Source: Nostoc sp. JL34
GTDB lineage: Bacteria > Cyanobacteriota > Cyanobacteriia > Cyanobacteriales > Nostocaceae
Reading direction: 5' to 3'
Length of the DNA: 35,367 nt
Assembly (NCBI RefSeq): GCF_017114945.1
Contig: NZ_JABXKQ010000010.1
Location: 1-35,367 of the forward strand
Shown here piece after piece: positions 32,279 to 35,367 of the stretch. Below the pieces are notes generated by a model, which did not search any database, was not told the origin of the DNA, and was given only the letters and a program-made list of their open reading frames with translations. The position numbers were made by a program, and so were the translations under genes. The stretch's first letter is position 1. Each line of letters begins with the position of its first letter.

Positions 32279-32692
32279 CTATATCATTTTCCGAAGATCA
32301 TTTAAAGGCGATTCATGCTCATCAGGTTCATCTGGACAAAATTCTAAACAAACGGTAGCTGGCTTCTGATTGATAATTGATTTAATTATTTGAATTTTCA
32401 GTTTCCCTTTCTGCCAAGCTTTACCACCAACTCTGAGAATCTGGCAAGCTTTTATAGAAGATTTAAATTCAATTTCATTTAATTCGAGACGCTCCTGACC
32501 AATAGAGATTTGTAAGAATGAACTATCAACTGAACGTTGCGGTTGTCGAGTTTGATGATCGTGAATACTTTGACTTAACTTATTATTTATGTCTGTAGAT
32601 ATCAATTCTTTGAACCTACTGATTTTAAATGTATCTTTTTCAAAAAGAAGGACATCATCATCACAGACTAAAGGTGTAAATTTCTTATTCAT
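32279..32692 (-). CDS. KGK-domain protein
   Basis: 137 residues. The segment G-G-K-A-W-Q-K-G-K-L-K-I (89-100) is the defining feature of the cyanobacterial KGK family, usually small proteins of unknown role, sometimes beside STAND or regulatory genes. The C-terminus is acidic and Pro-rich. Only a weak ribosome site precedes ATG 32692. Confidence 0.7.
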   Translation of the reverse strand: MNKKFTPLVCDDDVLLFEKDTFKISRFKELISTDINNKLSQSIHDHQTRQPQRSVDSSFLQISIGQERLELNEIEFKSSIKACQILRVGGKAWQKGKLKIQIIKSIINQKPATVCLEFCPDEPDEHESPLNDLRKMI

Positions 32693-32789
32693 ATTTAAGA
32701 GTTATTAGTAATAGCCAAGTTGAGAAATATCAGTCTTGTTTAACAAGGAATCTAAATTTTAGTATTCCCTATACAATGCCAAAAACTAT

Positions 32790-32947
32790 AAATCTCTAAA
32801 TGACTGGACTGTGAAACAGAGGTTAAGGCTAATCTGCAAAGGTTAGTCAAGCGTCTGCTGCGAAAGTATGGCTATCCACCAGACAAGCAGGAGAAGGCGA
32901 CGGTGCTGCAACAGGCAGAATTTTTGTGTAGGGATTGGGCGGCGTGA
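32790..32947 (+). pseudogene. hsdR remnant: 3' remnant of a type I restriction subunit (hsdR)
   Basis: Frame 1 gives L-N-D-W-T-V-K-Q (32796-32819), then a shift into another frame gives [19 protein letters not shown], ending ...R-D-W-A-A at TGA 32945. Both parts match, in order, the typical C-terminus of HsdR proteins (D-W-T-V-R ... R-K-Y-G-Y-P-P-D). So about 50 codons survive with a frameshift; the motor, nuclease, hsdM and hsdS are absent. Confidence 0.75.
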
Positions 32948-33063
32948 GGGAGCGATCGCAAATTTCAACACTCGTAATAATCCTCTCTGGCTTGGGAACA
33001 CTACATGATAGGCAGAGCAAGTGGTGCGAGACATCCAAAGAGCAGTAGAGTGAGGTTAGACAC

Positions 33064-33969
33064 ATGGGAGAAGCGAAGCGTCGTAGGCAACTCGATACAA
33101 ACTTTGGAAAACCTTGGTGGCAAAAAAATAACAAGCATGTCCAATTAGATGTAGAGCCTGATTATTCACATTTTGTTAATTTATATTTATCTCAAGGAAC
33201 AGCAGGACTAATACCAGCTATTCACGATTGGTTAATAGAGACTGGACAGATTTATCAAGGAGAACACCCAACCATCCTAATGAATCGTGTCAATTATATT
33301 GGAATGACAGTGTATGATATTGCGTCTAAGCAAACACAAACATTAGCTTCTAAAGATTTGAAATTAGGATGTTTTACTCTTAAGGTTCCTATAGAACCGG
33401 ATGATTTTGGAAACTATCAGCCTGTACTTAATAACCGTGAACTTGCAGCAGAAGCAATGCGTTTGATTAACACAGGTTTCTTTGATACAGCAATCACTTT
33501 TCTCATTAATAAAGACGGTGATGCCATTGGAACCTTGAGAAAATATGGCATCTTCCTCTACATGGGAACAAATAGCGACTTGGAAATCATTGATGCTGCT
33601 TGTGGACTTATCAATTGGAAGCCATTAGAAGTAACTATCTATGCTGGTGAACCGAGAAATAGTTTAAATACATTAATTGAAAAAACTTTTCGTCCTCAAG
33701 CGGATAAAATTCAGAAATTTCGCGTTGAGCAAAAGGGAGCAAACAAGTTCCCTTGTCTGTCTTTGCTCTGTTTGATTGAGAACAAGGCAGGTATGGCTGT
33801 CTGTGAGTTTCGCAGACACTACACAGTGCAAGGAGGTACTCAATTGATAATTCCTGGGTTCAGCAGTACAGCAGAGAATATAGTTACTTCATATCCAGCA
33901 ATGGATATTTTAGGTAAACCCCGTAATATCCCGGTTATTCGAGGATTTAGTCAAAAAAGTCAAAACTAA
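33064..33969 (+). CDS. Unknown protein with M-G-E-A-K-R-R-R start
   Basis: 301 residues. The N-terminal G-E-A-K-R-R-R-Q-L-D is a short basic motif seen at the start of many unrelated cyanobacterial and proteobacterial hypothetical proteins. The rest is mixed alpha/beta without visible catalytic motif or membrane span. GAGG lies 11 bases upstream. It starts soon after the hsdR remnant and stands alone. Confidence 0.6.
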   Translation: MGEAKRRRQLDTNFGKPWWQKNNKHVQLDVEPDYSHFVNLYLSQGTAGLIPAIHDWLIETGQIYQGEHPTILMNRVNYIGMTVYDIASKQTQTLASKDLKLGCFTLKVPIEPDDFGNYQPVLNNRELAAEAMRLINTGFFDTAITFLINKDGDAIGTLRKYGIFLYMGTNSDLEIIDAACGLINWKPLEVTIYAGEPRNSLNTLIEKTFRPQADKIQKFRVEQKGANKFPCLSLLCLIENKAGMAVCEFRRHYTVQGGTQLIIPGFSSTAENIVTSYPAMDILGKPRNIPVIRGFSQKSQN

Positions 33970-34186
33970 GCATATCGCCATCTAATACTTTGTTGCAGAG
34001 AATAAATGGGATGTTGAGCCGAGAAATTCTACTTTTACTTTTTGGTGACACCCACATATCGCTGCAAAGCGGCCAAAGTCCGAATTGGAGCAAAGCAAAT
34101 CGTTATGCAAGGCTTGAAATTGTTGGAATTAAACTTGCACAAGCGACTATTAATAATTCTTTAAATTTTAAGTTTACCCTTATTTC

Positions 34187-35179
34187 CTAAATCAATTCTG
34201 ATATTGAATCGCTCATCTGCTTTTGCAAACGCTGGCGGTTATCGTCGTACTTCAAAACAGTTTGCACTTGGGCGTGTCTGCTGAAACGCTGGGTAGCGCG
34301 GTAGTTACCATTATTCAGATCCAATACTGTAGTAATCGCACTGTGGCGAATGCGATGGGGTGACATCTTTTTAGTAATTCCGGCTTGCTTACATAGTCCA
34401 TCCACCAGTCGCCTGATTGCTTCCCCGGTTAATCTATTTCCATTCTTGTGGTATGCCAGCACCGTAAAAAGCGGGTCTAAACCCCGTTTTTTCTTACTTG
34501 CCTTAATCCAACTGGAGATTGCGTCGGTAGTTCTTTCCGATAGGTCAAGAATTTCTTTCTGGCTACCCTTGCCTTTACCCAGGATTGCAAGAGTTTTTTC
34601 CTTGGCGTTGAAGTCATGCACATTTAGATTGACTATCTCCTGACGACGCAAGCCATTATCCCAAAGTAACCGCATAATGGCATAATCGCGCTTGCCCTTA
34701 AGGGTAGTGCGGTCAACCAACGCTATCACTAAAGCATAGTCCTCGGCTGGAATGCCCATTGTGTCACGGTAGGTTTCGACCTTTTCACCTTTGACATCAT
34801 CCAGGGAGAAATTGCAGACTCCCAGCCGTCGCCCCATCTCAACCATTGACTTGATAGCACTGAGGCGACGATTCACCGTAGCTTCAGCCAGTTTTTTCTT
34901 AATCAGGTGCGCTTTGTACTTGAGAACCACAGCAACGGCGTGACGTTGTTCCAGGTGAAGAAACTCTAGAACTAAGTCCCGGCTGGGTTCTTTCTTAACG
35001 ACAAACAGGAAGAAATCTTTTAGGTCTTTTTGGTATTCGCGCTTAGTGTTCTCACTGCGCTTATCACCAATCAACTGCTGGATAACATCGGGGTCATTCT
35101 CTAGAGAAAAGTCCTCCCCGATCGCTAACGCCAGTGAGTTTTCTAGAACACTAAGATTTTCAGGATGGATCGATGTCAT
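34187..35179 (-). CDS. Tyrosine recombinase (phage-integrase family)
   Basis: 330 residues. SAM-like N-terminal domain about 35-120, catalytic residues R178 (G-L-R-R-Q-E), K203 (G-K-G-K), H275-x-x-R278 (H-R-I-R-H-S), H302 (S-R-H-A-Q) and Y311. A complete set, so probably active. In place of the usual L-G-H it has S-R-H, as in plasmid-type resolvases of cyanobacteria. ATG 35179 is the start; an inverted repeat about 80-105 bases upstream may be its site. Confidence 0.85.
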   Translation of the reverse strand: MTSIHPENLSVLENSLALAIGEDFSLENDPDVIQQLIGDKRSENTKREYQKDLKDFFLFVVKKEPSRDLVLEFLHLEQRHAVAVVLKYKAHLIKKKLAEATVNRRLSAIKSMVEMGRRLGVCNFSLDDVKGEKVETYRDTMGIPAEDYALVIALVDRTTLKGKRDYAIMRLLWDNGLRRQEIVNLNVHDFNAKEKTLAILGKGKGSQKEILDLSERTTDAISSWIKASKKKRGLDPLFTVLAYHKNGNRLTGEAIRRLVDGLCKQAGITKKMSPHRIRHSAITTVLDLNNGNYRATQRFSRHAQVQTVLKYDDNRQRLQKQMSDSISELI

Positions 35180-35261
35180 TGGTGATAGCGCAGCAGAGAT
35201 TTAGGAAGTTTAATACTCAAGCTATATCTTAGTTGAAGAGGTGTGTTTTTTGCTTCCAGTG

Positions 35262-35285
35262 GTGCGAAAACGTCTATTGTCGCAC
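35262..35285. repeat. Short inverted repeat upstream of the recombinase
   Basis: GTGCGA (35262-35267) and TCGCAC (35280-35285) with a 12-base spacer. Size and place would suit a recombinase binding or regulatory site, but 6-bp arms can occur by chance. Confidence 0.3.
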
Positions 35286-35361
35286 TATCTCCCAACAAGG
35301 GGGGGGGGAAGGCAGGGCAAACGCATCTTATTTACTAATAAAAACTAAGGGAGATTCCAAA

Positions 35362-35367
35362 ATGACA
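35362..35367 (+). CDS. First two codons of a gene cut by the window edge
   Basis: ATG-ACA preceded by AAGGGAG 7-9 bases upstream. Only the start is visible. Confidence 0.4.

Noticed and set aside
33990..34190. 66-codon frame between the unknown gene and the recombinase
   Set aside because: No ribosome site or recognisable pattern; it runs into the recombinase 3' end from the opposite strand.

Overview
The window looks like part of a plasmid from a filamentous, Nostoc/Calothrix-type cyanobacterium. Evidence seen: many GCGATCGC (HIP1) octamers, cyanobacterium-type families (KGK protein, pentapeptide repeats, LuxR-HTH/NB-ARC/TPR STAND protein, large CyRepA-like primase-helicase), AT-rich intergenic DNA, and no rRNA, tRNA or core metabolic genes. 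All assignments come from reading motifs; no database search was run.

Layout. (1) 1-4927: a first replication/partition module. It holds an actin-like (ParM/StbA) ATPase, a divergent 55-aa ribbon-helix-helix gene that starts with TTG, 9-bp repeats between them, about 1.2 kb of origin-like DNA, and an AEP-primase-type Rep. (2) 4928-6266: AT-rich DNA, a 282-bp terminal-inverted-repeat element (copy 1) and an orphan TPR tail. (3) 6348-11766, minus strand: parA-parB, then an SF1 (Dna2/UPF1-like) helicase and two small membrane proteins. (4) 11983-16528, plus strand: SNF2 helicase, unknown partner, membrane-anchored pentapeptide protein, small acidic protein and HNH nuclease. (5) 16529-20238: recombinase gene fragment, secreted three-repeat protein, tyrosine recombinase, and an HTH regulator followed by three small unknown genes. 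(6) 20511-24545: an 1182-aa primase-helicase Rep with a convergent HNH gene pair overlapping its 3' end. (7) 25087-30140: mobilisation region with a TraL-like ATPase, accessory protein, an array of tiny hairpins, MobC and a relaxase with a TOPRIM-like tail. (8) 30145-32253: three small membrane proteins and a STAND regulator cut by copy 2 of the 282-bp element. (9) 32279-35367: KGK protein, HsdR remnant, an unknown gene, a second tyrosine recombinase and the first codons of another gene.

Main inference: this is a cointegrate of two plasmids. The two 282-bp copies are the same length, appear identical base for base and lie in direct orientation. The 26.3 kb between them carries its own Rep, ParAB and Mob genes; the DNA outside carries a different Rep and an actin-type partition system. 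Joining the two ends of the 26.3-kb segment puts the HTH-NB-ARC half of the broken STAND gene directly before the TPR half, with one element between them. That is what is expected if a mobilisable plasmid with the element inside a STAND gene recombined with a second plasmid that also carried the element.

Other notable signals: 11 short hairpins upstream of mobC whose arms change in a compensatory way while a three-base loop is kept; hairpins with 11-nt loops that cover the Shine-Dalgarno of both Rep genes; a ParA without the signature lysine; a ParB with an 81-bp tandem repeat; and genes with non-ATG starts that ordinary ORF calling would miss.
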